From Pontibacter pamirensis (GTDB lineage: Bacteria > Bacteroidota > Bacteroidia > Cytophagales > Hymenobacteraceae): a DNA stretch of 64,000 bases. Positions within the stretch are counted from its first letter, which is position 1. Each line of letters opens with the position of its first letter. The position numbers were made by a program, and so were the translations under genes. A model generated the notes under the pieces. The model saw only the letters and a program-made list of their open reading frames with translations. It was not told the origin of the DNA and did no database searches. Shown here in pieces: positions 55,931 to 64,000 of the stretch. Location: the NCBI RefSeq assembly GCF_010015475.1, contig NZ_SSNI01000021.1, positions 46,574 through 110,573 of the forward strand. The letters are read 5' to 3'.

Positions 55931-56422
55931 ATGAGGACAAGAGCAATCATGATGATAGGCCTCCTTCTCTTTCTTGTTGAAATAAGTCTAGGACTAACTA
56001 TCAGAACACCCAATGGATTTCAAATACGAACAGGTGTCAATCTCGGTCTATGGCTTTCGTCGTCTGAAAAAAGAGGCCTTGAAAGAGAGCAGTTTATTGT
56101 TCGGTCAAATTTCGACACTATCAGCTCCACTGGATTTGACCACAGCAGGTTGCCCATAGATGAAGTGCAGTTCTGGGATGATAACGGCAAAAAACAGGCC
56201 GATCCCTTCAAACTCATGCACAATGCGATAAATTGAACTATCGGATCCAACCTCAGGGTGATTGTCAATCTGCACATTATCCGATCACACTACTTTTTTT
56301 CCCCTGGATCTAATTCACTGTGGGCAGATTCCCGGGAACAGGAAAAACTGGTGAGCCTTTGGGAACAACTGTCAGCTGAACTGCATCAATTCCTTGTTGA
56401 TTTTGTTGCATATAGGACTTGA
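55931..56422 (+). pseudogene. GH5 cellulase-family pseudogene
   Basis: The frame starting at ATG 55931 encodes a signal peptide and a glycoside hydrolase family 5 N-terminus: FQIRTGVNLGLWLSSSEKRG, GFDHSRLPIDEVQFWDDNGK. A TGA at 56234 replaces the expected Trp. The same frame then continues GSNLRVIVNLHIIRSHYFFS and LWEQLSAELHQFLVDFVAYR until another TGA at 56420. The catalytic Glu part and the C-terminus are missing. It is clearly disabled. Confidence 0.8.
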
Positions 56423-57060
56423 CGGATATATTCAGGGAAAACAACATCGCATTCTGCCATTAAAATTACAATGCGGATTTTCCAATTGTCGGGGAGATTT
56501 CAACACCAATGCATCCGTTGGTCGATATACTAACCAAGTGAGTTGTGCGGTGCAGGAAAGTTTAAAGTATAAAACAAGTACGCTGAGACATTAGAACCTT
56601 AGGCACATTGGCAGGTCGTGCACTTGCTACAGACACTGTATGCCATTGATCTTGTTTGGCCTAACGACTACATGTCATATACAAATCTCTAAACGTCAAG
56701 CGCATATAGCTAAAGGTTGCATTCTATTGAACATAAAGGAGCTTATAGACTACAGATATGGAAGGTTATGTTAAAAGCGTGAATGTTGTTTATTCTACCC
56801 AAAGTTGACATTATAACTTCGTCCGGCTCTTCCTTTTCAACAAGAGGTGGCAGAGGCTTATATTACACCTGTTTCTGAGCCGCAGCATAGCCGTGCCTCG
56901 TCCTGTAAAAAAACGGCAGTTTTTTACGTAGTTTTCTATCAAGTTTATACCCCCTTATTGGAGTTAGCTATGAACGCTTGAATACGTTTTTGAAATAACA
57001 TAAAGCTAATTCAACCACGATTGCCGAGGGTGGGAAGTTTCACACTTGGTAACGCAGATT
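56423..57060. other. Gene-free, decayed region
   Basis: This 638-bp stretch follows the GH5 pseudogene. No intact gene or known repeat was recognised. It probably contains more degraded sequence. Confidence 0.35.
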
Positions 57061-57447
57061 TTATTGTTTAACCATCTCAATCATATGATTGATTACATGC
57101 GTATGCTCTTTCTGAGGGCTAAACATAATGATTTCTGCATCTTGATTGACCTTTACATTATGTCCTGGAGGCCAGTAAAATAAGTCTTTTGCATTAACAC
57201 TCTCCTCGATACCATCAACGTTTGTTGTAGTAATTTGACCACTTAAAACATATCCCCAGTGAGGGCATTGACACAAGTTGCCTTCCAGCCCGATAAACAA
57301 AGGGGTTGTATCTACTCCTGCAGATAGACTAAAATACTCCCCGCTGATTTTACCATATCCGCTAGCATCACCAAAATCAGTTCTTTGGCGAACAGTAGCT
57401 CCGGGAATCTCCATTTTGACTTCAATATTGTCTTTTGAAACTTTCAT
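57061..57447 (-). CDS. Cupin-domain protein
   Basis: This 128-residue protein has a cupin fold: CPHWGYVLSGQITTTNVDGI, then ESVNAKDLFYWPPGHNVKVN. There is no signal. His residues of motif 1 (CPHWGYV) and motif 2 (PPGHNVKV) could bind a metal, though the canonical metal motif is incomplete. It lies downstream of the FAD oxidase copy 3 on the same strand (112 bp between), so they may be co-transcribed. Confidence 0.72.
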   Translation of the reverse strand: MKVSKDNIEVKMEIPGATVRQRTDFGDASGYGKISGEYFSLSAGVDTTPLFIGLEGNLCQCPHWGYVLSGQITTTNVDGIEESVNAKDLFYWPPGHNVKVNQDAEIIMFSPQKEHTHVINHMIEMVKQ

Positions 57448-57559
57448 AATTGTTGTTATTAGTTATTCTGGATAGATATATAAATGTGGGGAGGCTATTC
57501 GTGTTTTAATTATTCATTCTTTTTAAGTTAAGATCTTTGATTACTACTTAAGTATTACA

Positions 57560-58996
57560 TCAGGACGAAGTTAAAGTGCTGGGAACAATGTTCTGGTTAG
57601 TCCGGAAGAGATTGGCAGGGTCATACTTTGTCTTTACTTCTACCAGACGCTCGTAGTTAGGCCCGTAGGCAGCCCGGACACGATCAGTCTCTTCCTCCGT
57701 CAGGAAGTTGACATAAACACCGCCCGTTGCAAAATTTGCTGTGTCACGGAACAAATTACGGGCCCAACTGATGCCAGCTTCATCCTCGGCAGGTGTTTCC
57801 CACCGGCCATGTACGTTCATCAGGAAGTCTGAACTACGGTGAGGGTATGCTGTTTCTTCTTCTCCTACACGGTTCATCTGCCCACCCATCAGACCCAGGA
57901 AGATTTCAGTGTGAGGCGATGGGATCTCGTTGATATAGTTAATAATCACGTCAAATAGTCCGTCGCTCAACGCATCAAGGTTATGAGACTTCCAGTAGTT
58001 GCGTGCTCCGGCTGTGAGTAGCGGGTCAAAGGCCTGCTGCCATCCGGCATAAGGGTGCGGTCCTATCACATCGGCAATAGGATTACCAAAGCTCCGCAAG
58101 GGTTCCAGAATGCGCTCACCTTCGTCCAAATCGCCTCCATGGAAGGCGGCAAGCACTACGACCGCTTTGCCATGCCATTCGGCAGGTATGAATGGGAGAG
58201 GCGGTGCTAACCTTAATATAACCCACACAGCAGTTTCGTTTGGCAAACCGGACGTGAACTCTCGGTAGAATTGCAGTACCTGCTTTGCATCCTCGAAGGG
58301 GTGAATGATAAGCCCGGACAGAATTTCGGGGCCCACCGGATAAAGCTGAAACTCAAACGAGGTGACGATTCCAAAATTACCGCCGCCACCTCGTATGGCC
58401 CAGAAAAGGTTGGGGTTTACATCCTGGCTTGCCTGCATTAGCTGACCGTCGGCTGTCACGACATCGGCAGAGAGAAGGTTGTCTATGGTGAGGCCGTACT
58501 TGCGGCTGAGCCAGCCGAAGCCGCCACCGAGGGTAAGCCCTGCTATCCCGGTAGTGGAGTTAATTCCAGTTGGTGTGGCGAGCCCGAAAGCCTGTGCTTC
58601 ATGGTCAAAGTCCGCCAGTGTGCAACCTGGCTCCACGCGCGCAGTACACTTTACTGCATTAATACGGACAGCATGCATGGGTTTAAGGTCAATCATTAGA
58701 CCTCCGTCGCACACAGCGCTTCCTGCAATGTTGTGGCCGCAGCCGCGCACGGAAACATGCAGCTCGTGATTTCGGGCGAAGTTGACGGCCCGGATAACGT
58801 CTGCTGCTCCATTGCAGCGCACGATTAAGCCAGGGCGACGGTCTATCATACCGTTCCAGACTGCCCGAACTTCGTCATATTGTGTAGAATTGGGGGTGAG
58901 GAGTTCGCCGTGAAGGCTTTTTGAAAAATTGGAAACATCCTCTTCCGAAAGCGCAATGGTTGACCCATCAAGCCTGCCTATTGAATACGTGCTCAT
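57560..58996 (-). CDS. FAD-binding oxidoreductase, berberine-bridge-like (copy 3)
   Basis: This 478-residue protein is a diverged relative of oxidase copies 1 and 2. It has RGCGHNIAGSAVCDGG (FAD-linking His), LGGGFGWLSRKYGLTIDNLL and AIRGGGGNFGIVTSFEFQLY. The BBE-type end is YDPANLFRTNQNI. The start MSTYSIGRLDGSTIALSEED adds a short extra N-terminus. There is no signal peptide. It is divergent from cyclase copy 5, echoing the arrangement of oxidase 2 and cyclase 3. Confidence 0.87.
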   Translation of the reverse strand: MSTYSIGRLDGSTIALSEEDVSNFSKSLHGELLTPNSTQYDEVRAVWNGMIDRRPGLIVRCNGAADVIRAVNFARNHELHVSVRGCGHNIAGSAVCDGGLMIDLKPMHAVRINAVKCTARVEPGCTLADFDHEAQAFGLATPTGINSTTGIAGLTLGGGFGWLSRKYGLTIDNLLSADVVTADGQLMQASQDVNPNLFWAIRGGGGNFGIVTSFEFQLYPVGPEILSGLIIHPFEDAKQVLQFYREFTSGLPNETAVWVILRLAPPLPFIPAEWHGKAVVVLAAFHGGDLDEGERILEPLRSFGNPIADVIGPHPYAGWQQAFDPLLTAGARNYWKSHNLDALSDGLFDVIINYINEIPSPHTEIFLGLMGGQMNRVGEEETAYPHRSSDFLMNVHGRWETPAEDEAGISWARNLFRDTANFATGGVYVNFLTEEETDRVRAAYGPNYERLVEVKTKYDPANLFRTNQNIVPSTLTSS

Positions 58997-59210
58997 TATT
59001 ACCTACTTTATATGGGTTGATAAGATTTTTACTTTTAAGTAAAATTGACTAAGGGTAGAGGCAACTATAAACAGGCGGACCTTTTAGAGAAGATCCAGAG
59101 GTACATCTATAATTGTACGTTAACAATTTTATAATGAACTAAATTGTTCTATAAAATAACTACAAGGTATTTTTTTATATAAATAGTGATAGTTTAAAGT
59201 AAGCACATGA

Positions 59211-59414
59211 AGTCGTGATGCGGATATCATCGAGTCACTGCTGTGTCTTGAAATTACTGATAAGTTAGACGTGGTGGGGGACCTGCAGACGTGGGTGCGC
59301 AATAAGACGAGGAGTTTGGGCAATGACGCACCTTAGACCAGCCTTGAAGGGACGAGGATGCAGGTAACAACAGGTATCGAATTACATAAAGTGGAACAGT
59401 TGCGGCCTGCATAG
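59211..59414 (+). pseudogene. Decayed MbcA/ParS/Xre-type antitoxin remnant
   Basis: The plus-strand frame from 59211 reads LDVVGDLQTWVRNKTRSLGN, then DAP, a TAG, and later IELHKVEQ. The spacing between W, LG, P, L and the L-x-[RK]-[IV]-E tail equals that of the MbcA/ParS/Xre toxin-binding domain (W to LG 8-9 residues, LG to P 5 residues, P to final L 17 residues). The conserved Gly near the end is lost and there is no start codon. The call rests on the spacing match. Confidence 0.4.
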
Positions 59415-59532
59415 GAGCAAAGCATGATAAACTAAATCAATATTATCTTATCAAGCAGTGGTTAATCACGTTAAATAATTAGTAGGGGTTTTGTTTACCT
59501 ACACATCATGTTCAACCTTTTAACCTTTTCAG

Positions 59533-61344
59533 ATGCCTAAATCCCGTCAGTTGGCTGCTATTATGTTTACTGACATTGTCGGCTACACAGCACTGATGGG
59601 CAATGACGAGCAGAAGGCGTTTAAGATTCTAGACAGAAACCGCAAACTGCAGCAACCACTTATTCAGAAGCATAGAGGAAGGCTGATAAAAGAACTAGGA
59701 GACGGGGTGTTGGTCAGCTTCTCTAACGCTGCCGATGCGGTGCTGAGTGCCATCGCTATTCAACAGGCTTGCGCTGGTTTAACTGATCTGAAGCTTCGCA
59801 TCGGCATCCATCTGGGGGACGTGGTATTTGATGACAATGATGTTTTCGGCGATAGCGTCAACATCGCCTCACGGCTGCAGACGTTGGCGCCAGAGGGCGG
59901 TATATTGATTTCAGAGCAGGTGTATAAGAATGTGGCCAACAACAAAGGCGTAGTCACCAGACTGGTGGGCGATGAGGTACTCAAAAATGTAAAAGAGCGT
60001 GTCCGGGTGTACGAAGTGAACCCGAACGGCAGGCAAGATGAGCCAAAGTGGCTGATGCATAGAACAAAAAAAGCAGCCCCGCCGAAGAGCATTGCCGTGT
60101 TGCCTTTTGTAAACATGAGCAATGACCCGGAACAGGATTATTTCAGTGATGGCATAGCCGAGGAAATCACTAACTCGCTGTCACACTTAAAGGACCTGCA
60201 AGTGGCCGGCCGTACCTCTTCTTCTCAGTACAAAGGAGCAAAAGTAGATTTGAGGGAAGTAGGGAAAAGACTGGGCGTGACCACCGTGTTGGAGGGCAGC
60301 GTGCGGAAGCAGGGAAACCGGCTGCGCATCACTGCCCAGTTAATCAATGCCTCAGACGGGTTCCATCTGTGGTCAGATAAGTATGACAGGAACATGGATG
60401 ACATTTTCGCCATACAAGATGAGATAGCACTGGCTATAACGGATCAGTTAAAAGTAACTTTTTTTGAGAACGACCGTGAACTTGTCACCAAATCTCCAAC
60501 TCAAAATGCAGCGGCCTATGAGTTGTATCTGAAAGGCATGTTTCAAATAAACAGGCGTGGAAGCTCCATTTTGATAGGTTTGGAGTATTTCAAGCAAGCT
60601 ATTGCCATTGACCCGGAGTATTCCCTGGCATATACAGGTTATGCAGATGCGCATGTATTAGGATCTTTTTATGGTTATTTTCCTGGAACTGAGGTAATGC
60701 CGAAAGTGAAACAAGCGACAGATAAAGCTATAAAGCTGGATGATTCCCGCTGTGAGTCTTACTGTACCCTGGCCAGTTATTATGTAGTGCTTGAATGGAA
60801 CTGGGCGGAAGCAGAAATAAATTTCGCGAAATCCATAGAAAGGAATCCTAAATTTGCCCAAACGCGGGCCTTATATGGCATGTCATATCTAGCCTTCCAC
60901 CGGGGCAGGTTTCATGAAGCGGAAAAGCAGGGTAGGTTAGCTGTGAAGTTAGCCCCTTTGAGTGCCATTGTGTATGCTGATTTATCGTGGACGCTCTATA
61001 TTGAACAAAAATTTGAAGAAGCGCTCACTGTTGCTCAAGCAGGCATCGAACTTGACAACAACTCATTCCTGGCCCATCGTATAGCTGGTCTTGCTTACTG
61101 GGGTTTAAAGCGTTATGAAGAGGCTCTTGAAACTTTTAACTATTTACTTAAGATTTCAAACCGGCATCAACACGTGGTAAGTTGTCTGATTTGGGTTCAT
61201 TGCAGTATCGGGAACAAAGAAGAAGCAGAAGTACTGATGCATGAACTGGAAACGAAAGCAATGACAGAATATATAGCCGGTACTCATTTAAGCTTATCTG
61301 CCGACTGGCTAGGCAATTTAGAAAAGGCATTACTTTACCTGTAA
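59533..61344 (+). CDS. Class III adenylate cyclase-TolB_N-TPR protein (copy 5), truncated
   Basis: This 603-residue paralogue has intact cyclase residues (FTDIVGYTALMG; RLIKELGDGVLVSF; NDVFGDSVNIASRL), TolB_N and most TPRs. A TAA at 61342-61344 replaces the GAA of the YLEKAY motif seen in copy 2. The same frame continues for 47 more residues (AYNEHDPIIVILKKEPSVPA and further to a TGA at 61486-61488), which match the C-termini of the other copies. The product lacks about the last 50 residues, so it may still be functional. It is divergent from oxidase 3. Confidence 0.85.
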   Translation: MPKSRQLAAIMFTDIVGYTALMGNDEQKAFKILDRNRKLQQPLIQKHRGRLIKELGDGVLVSFSNAADAVLSAIAIQQACAGLTDLKLRIGIHLGDVVFDDNDVFGDSVNIASRLQTLAPEGGILISEQVYKNVANNKGVVTRLVGDEVLKNVKERVRVYEVNPNGRQDEPKWLMHRTKKAAPPKSIAVLPFVNMSNDPEQDYFSDGIAEEITNSLSHLKDLQVAGRTSSSQYKGAKVDLREVGKRLGVTTVLEGSVRKQGNRLRITAQLINASDGFHLWSDKYDRNMDDIFAIQDEIALAITDQLKVTFFENDRELVTKSPTQNAAAYELYLKGMFQINRRGSSILIGLEYFKQAIAIDPEYSLAYTGYADAHVLGSFYGYFPGTEVMPKVKQATDKAIKLDDSRCESYCTLASYYVVLEWNWAEAEINFAKSIERNPKFAQTRALYGMSYLAFHRGRFHEAEKQGRLAVKLAPLSAIVYADLSWTLYIEQKFEEALTVAQAGIELDNNSFLAHRIAGLAYWGLKRYEEALETFNYLLKISNRHQHVVSCLIWVHCSIGNKEEAEVLMHELETKAMTEYIAGTHLSLSADWLGNLEKALLYL

Positions 61345-61488
61345 AAGGCTTACAATGAGCATGATCCAATTATAGTTATCCTCAAAAAGGAACCCTCTGT
61401 TCCGGCTTTACTTCGAAAGAATGCACGTTTCCGGAGTGTGATAGATAGTATTGGTGTTCCAGAGAAAACGAGTGATAGAATATCCTGA
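61345..61488 (+). pseudogene. Stop-separated C-terminus of cyclase copy 5
   Basis: This in-frame extension past the nonsense codon corresponds to the final conserved helix region of the other copies (HDP-I--LK, VPALLRKNARFRS, GVPEKT). It shows the full-length gene was about 650 codons. Confidence 0.8.
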
Positions 61489-61522
61489 CAGCGACAGTTT
61501 TATGTCTAAATGAATTAAGTTC

Positions 61523-61839
61523 TTACATCAACAGCGTGTCAATCCTATGTGCCTGGACCATTTCCTCGCACGGTGACCAGGCAAAAGCTGTAAAGCGACC
61601 ATCCTGTGATGCTACCAGCGCGATGGTATCCTGCTGATCATGCACGAACTGTGCCGCCGACATGTGCTGGGTCCCCCGTTATGTGTTGGACGAACAATAG
61701 TGGCTTCAGAGCCGACGACCGGCTCGGTCACCACAATCTGCTCCACCGGACAGCTTCCGACTGGTCGGCTTATTTTGGCACCGAAAGCGATTAGCTCAAA
61801 CTCATCGTTGATAATGCTTGCGCTGTCTACAGCCGTGAG
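61523..61839 (-). pseudogene. 3' part of a DAC-like (DACNV-type) sensor gene
   Basis: The minus strand encodes LTAVDSASIINDEFELIAFG, then ISRPVGSCPVEQIVVTEPVV. After a frameshift around 61670-61680 it reads GTQHMSAAQFVHDQQDTIAL, then VASQDGRFTAFAW and a stop at 61523. The order D-S-A ... GT-H--A ... VASQDG follows diadenylate cyclase DAC motifs (DGA, GTRHRAA, VSEE-G) but with changed catalytic residues, as in the DACNV sensor variant. The 5' part is replaced by IS1-type sequence. Confidence 0.55.
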
Positions 61840-62391
61840 TCAGGCAATGTAGGCCTTTCCCACCAGGTGCTTTTCCTGGGGCAGCACTTTTCCAAAAGCC
61901 GGACACTCATCGGTACATAGCCAGCCGATGTCCAATGACTGGTTCTGCCGGTAAAGCCTTCTCACGGTGTGGTAGCTGCGATTTACCCAGTTCCAGGCCA
62001 GCACCTCGTCTGTCTCCGGGGCATAGGCGTAAAACAGCCACCTTTTGCGCTTCCTGCGCTGGCCGACAAAAGTCTATACCTCATCTATCTATACTGATTC
62101 ATAGGTATTTATCCGAAGCCGGACTTGGCAATGGTCAGCCTGCTGGTCAAGCCACCTGCACACGGTCTGCCGTTGCACGTCCGTCACCTCCTTGATGTCG
62201 CGGATGCTGCAGTTGCGCACCAGCATATGCAGCACAAGCAGTTTTACATTCGGTCGGCAGCCAGTTTTCTGGTAGGCGTGCTGAAACAGCTTGCCGCACC
62301 CACGGCACAGAAAGTTCTGCCTGCCCGTGCGCTTTACGCCTTTTCTCACTACCTTCATAATGCGCCACGTGGCAGCATAGAAAATGTACAA
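61840..62391 (-). mobile_element. Decayed IS1-family transposase
   Basis: The minus strand carries an InsA-like part (KRTGRQNFLCRGCGKLFQHA and RNCSIRDIKEVTDVQRQTVC). Two in-frame TAG codons lie in V-IDEV-TFVGQRRKRKR, and the DDE part follows (WLFYAYAPETDEVLAWNW, GWLCTDECPAFGKVLP, KHLVGKAY). It then ends abruptly against the DAC-like remnant. The N-terminal Cys pair of the zinc ribbon is out of frame. The element is inactive, and its terminal repeats were not found. Confidence 0.75.
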
Positions 62392-62430
62392 AAAGAACGT
62401 TAGCTTACCTGATGTATGTAGGAATTAATC

Positions 62431-63537
62431 CTAACCCTGTATTTTCACGCGCTGGCCAGACTCTGCGGCTTTATAGATCGCTTCCACTATCCGGATGTCG
62501 CGGAGGCCTTCCTCGCCTGGCACCAGCATCGGGTTGTTCTGCATTATAGCCATGGCATCATCGTCCATTTGCTTTGCCTGCTGCCACGGCACCTCGTACG
62601 GGTGGTAGATTATGCCGAGCGGGCTGCTGCCTTTTATACCGGCATAACTCTGGAACGGCTCCATCTTGATGTCACCTTTCTCGCAGGCGATGTTCAGGTA
62701 GTTGATGTTCTCACCGAAGCTGGTCTTGATGTCGGCGACCACACCACCTGGAAACTCTAGCTTTGCCACTGTTGTCTCGTCAACGTTAGTGTATATCTCA
62801 GGGCGCGTAGTGGAGATATTTGCCGATGCAATGGCGGTAGGCTCCAGGCCTGTTCCCAGTCGCGCACCTTGTATGGCATACACACCCATGTCGTAGAGCG
62901 CGCCCCCGCCCAATTCCTTTGTTTGCTTCCAGTGGTTTGTGCGGTTCTCGCGGTAGCCGGCGCCGCAGCTTGCCTGCTTCACCTTACCCAGCAGCTTCTG
63001 GTTCACGATACGCATGTACTCCTGCGTATTGGGCTCGTGCTGCAGGCGGTAGCCTATGGCCAGTTTCTTCTTGTTTTTGTTGCATGCCTCAATCATCTCG
63101 CGGCATTCCTGTTCCGTCATGGCCATTGGTTTCTCGCACCACACATGCTTACCGGCATTTGCTGCCCGCACGGTATACTCGTGGTGCATAGATGGGGGTA
63201 GCACCACGTACACCACATCTATATCGGGGTTGTTAGCAATCTGGTCGAAAGTCTGGTAGTTATATATGTTTTTGTCGGGGATGTTGTACTTCTTCTTCCA
63301 CTCCTCGGCCTTAGAGGGGGTACCCGTCACGATGCCGGCGAGGTAGCAATTCTTCGTCTGCTGCAGGGCCGGTGCCAACAGATCGGTGCTGTAGTAGCCC
63401 AGGCCTACCAGCGCCACACCGAGGCGGTCTTTTTGCTGGCGTGTGGCCGCCAGTAGCGCATGTGGTGAAAAAAGAGCGGCGGTAGTACCTAACGCAAGGC
63501 TTTTTAGGACGTCGCGGCGGGAGGAGGTAAATGTCAT
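62431..63537 (-). CDS. Gfo/Idh/MocA oxidoreductase with Tat signal
   Basis: This 368-residue protein has a twin-arginine signal (SSRRDVLKSLALGTTAALFS). A Rossmann domain (about 38-160) with VALVGLGYYSTDLLAPAL and the family motif CEKPMAMTEQECREMI follows. The C-terminal substrate domain contains GYRLQHEPNTQEYMRI and GGGALYDMGVYAIQGARLG. Members with Tat signals resemble periplasmic glucose-fructose oxidoreductase, a tightly NADP-binding sugar enzyme. It follows the IS1 remnant by 40 bp and is otherwise solitary. Confidence 0.88.
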   Translation of the reverse strand: MTFTSSRRDVLKSLALGTTAALFSPHALLAATRQQKDRLGVALVGLGYYSTDLLAPALQQTKNCYLAGIVTGTPSKAEEWKKKYNIPDKNIYNYQTFDQIANNPDIDVVYVVLPPSMHHEYTVRAANAGKHVWCEKPMAMTEQECREMIEACNKNKKKLAIGYRLQHEPNTQEYMRIVNQKLLGKVKQASCGAGYRENRTNHWKQTKELGGGALYDMGVYAIQGARLGTGLEPTAIASANISTTRPEIYTNVDETTVAKLEFPGGVVADIKTSFGENINYLNIACEKGDIKMEPFQSYAGIKGSSPLGIIYHPYEVPWQQAKQMDDDAMAIMQNNPMLVPGEEGLRDIRIVEAIYKAAESGQRVKIQG

Positions 63538-63938
63538 GGCTTCCGTTTTTTGTTTTATATAGGTGAAGATATTTTTTTTAAACTACCGGAGTTATATCTA
63601 CTGCTAGTTTAATTATAAAACCTGATGTTTCCATACGAAAAGGGTTAACATTTAGCTGTATGTCAGTTATGACCTCCCCCCGGTAAACCAGGCCAGTTAA
63701 AGTATAGGAAACGGGCGATTTAGAGAACTAAAACGCAACAAATTGCCTTAGAAAATCTGAGTTTACTGAGGCGCAGATAGTTTAAGATATTTATTTCTGC
63801 CTTGATTTAATATGTACCAACTGTACAGAGCCTATATCATTATCTGTATGGATATGCAATGGTGACAGATGGATATAATACTCCCTTGATTTAGGGCCAC
63901 TACTTTAATTGACGTATAACATTTAACTTAGTGGAACA
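63538..63938. other. Gene-free region with the left side of an IS3-type element
   Basis: This 401-bp region holds the oxidoreductase promoter on the left and, on the right, must include the left inverted repeat of an IS3-family element. I could not place that end without its partner. Confidence 0.35.
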
Positions 63939-64000
63939 ATGAAAGGAACAAGAAGGAAATTCAGCGCGGTCTTCAAGGCCAAAGTAGTCCTAGAGGCACT
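63939..64000 (+). CDS. IS3-family transposase OrfA, partial
   Basis: The ATG at 63939 begins MKGTRRKFSAVFKAKVVLEA and runs off the right edge. RRKFS-FKAKVVLEAL is the hallmark start of the small helix-turn-helix OrfA of IS3-family (IS3/IS150-type) elements. OrfB would follow outside the window by programmed frameshift. Confidence 0.85.
   Translation, partial: MKGTRRKFSAVFKAKVVLEA

Noticed and set aside
62125..63259. Plus-strand frames of 60-110 codons opposite the IS1 remnant and Gfo/Idh gene
   Set aside because: They mirror codon structure of the minus-strand genes and encode no recognisable product.

Overview
The window looks like chromosome of a Bacteroidota member, most plausibly Cytophagales and probably Hymenobacteraceae (Pontibacter-like). 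This rests on gene content: carboxypeptidase-regulatory/plug outer-membrane proteins, a PepSY/TonB-receptor/DUF4374 iron locus, LytS/LytTR pairs, a Reg_prop sensor kinase, DUF5060/DUF4038 glycosidase, ScyD/ScyE-like lipoprotein, ACCTTTG-type promoter and no obvious Shine-Dalgarno sites. The genus is an inference.

Layout. 1-13.6 kb: mostly solitary envelope and stress-type genes (an MG2/TonB-plug protein, a polytopic membrane protein, a PQQ-type sugar dehydrogenase, a PRC-barrel/SHOCT protein with a small membrane protein, an amidase, an Omp85-type barrel, a GAF protein and a class C beta-lactamase-like hydrolase). 13.6-19.4 kb: a ScyD-like lipoprotein and an outer-membrane beta-barrel protein divergent from a LytS/LytTR two-component pair. 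19.4-24.7 kb: an iron/siderophore-type locus (PepSY membrane protein, TonB receptor, DUF4374 lipoprotein) with three 21-bp Fur-box-like palindromes in the divergent promoter region. 25-30 kb: a Crp/Fnr-like regulator next to a DUF4345 gene whose promoter carries a perfect palindrome near -41.5, and a dehydrogenase-cytochrome c fusion. 30.2-33.3 kb: a decayed area (GAF-PAS histidine kinase with a nonsense codon and a frameshift, cytochrome c and aldo/keto reductase fragments).

33.7-61.5 kb is the most distinctive part: five paralogous class III adenylate cyclase-TolB_N-TPR genes and three berberine-bridge-like FAD oxidases, interleaved with a truncated haemoglobin, a cupin protein and a carbohydrate block (Reg_prop histidine kinase, GH67-like protein, apiosidase-like GH140-type protein, GH5 pseudogene). 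All five cyclases retain the canonical catalytic residues (D14, K53, D57, D103, N110, R114 numbering in the first copy). One copy is truncated by a nonsense codon. Two oxidases share a promoter block at identical spacing, and scraps of the kinase 3' end occur elsewhere, so the region has grown by repeated duplication and is partly decaying.

61.5-64 kb: an IS1-type transposase remnant fused to the end of a DAC-like sensor gene, a Tat-exported Gfo/Idh/MocA oxidoreductase, and the start of an IS3-family transposase running off the right edge. No tRNA, rRNA, CRISPR array or replication origin was seen.
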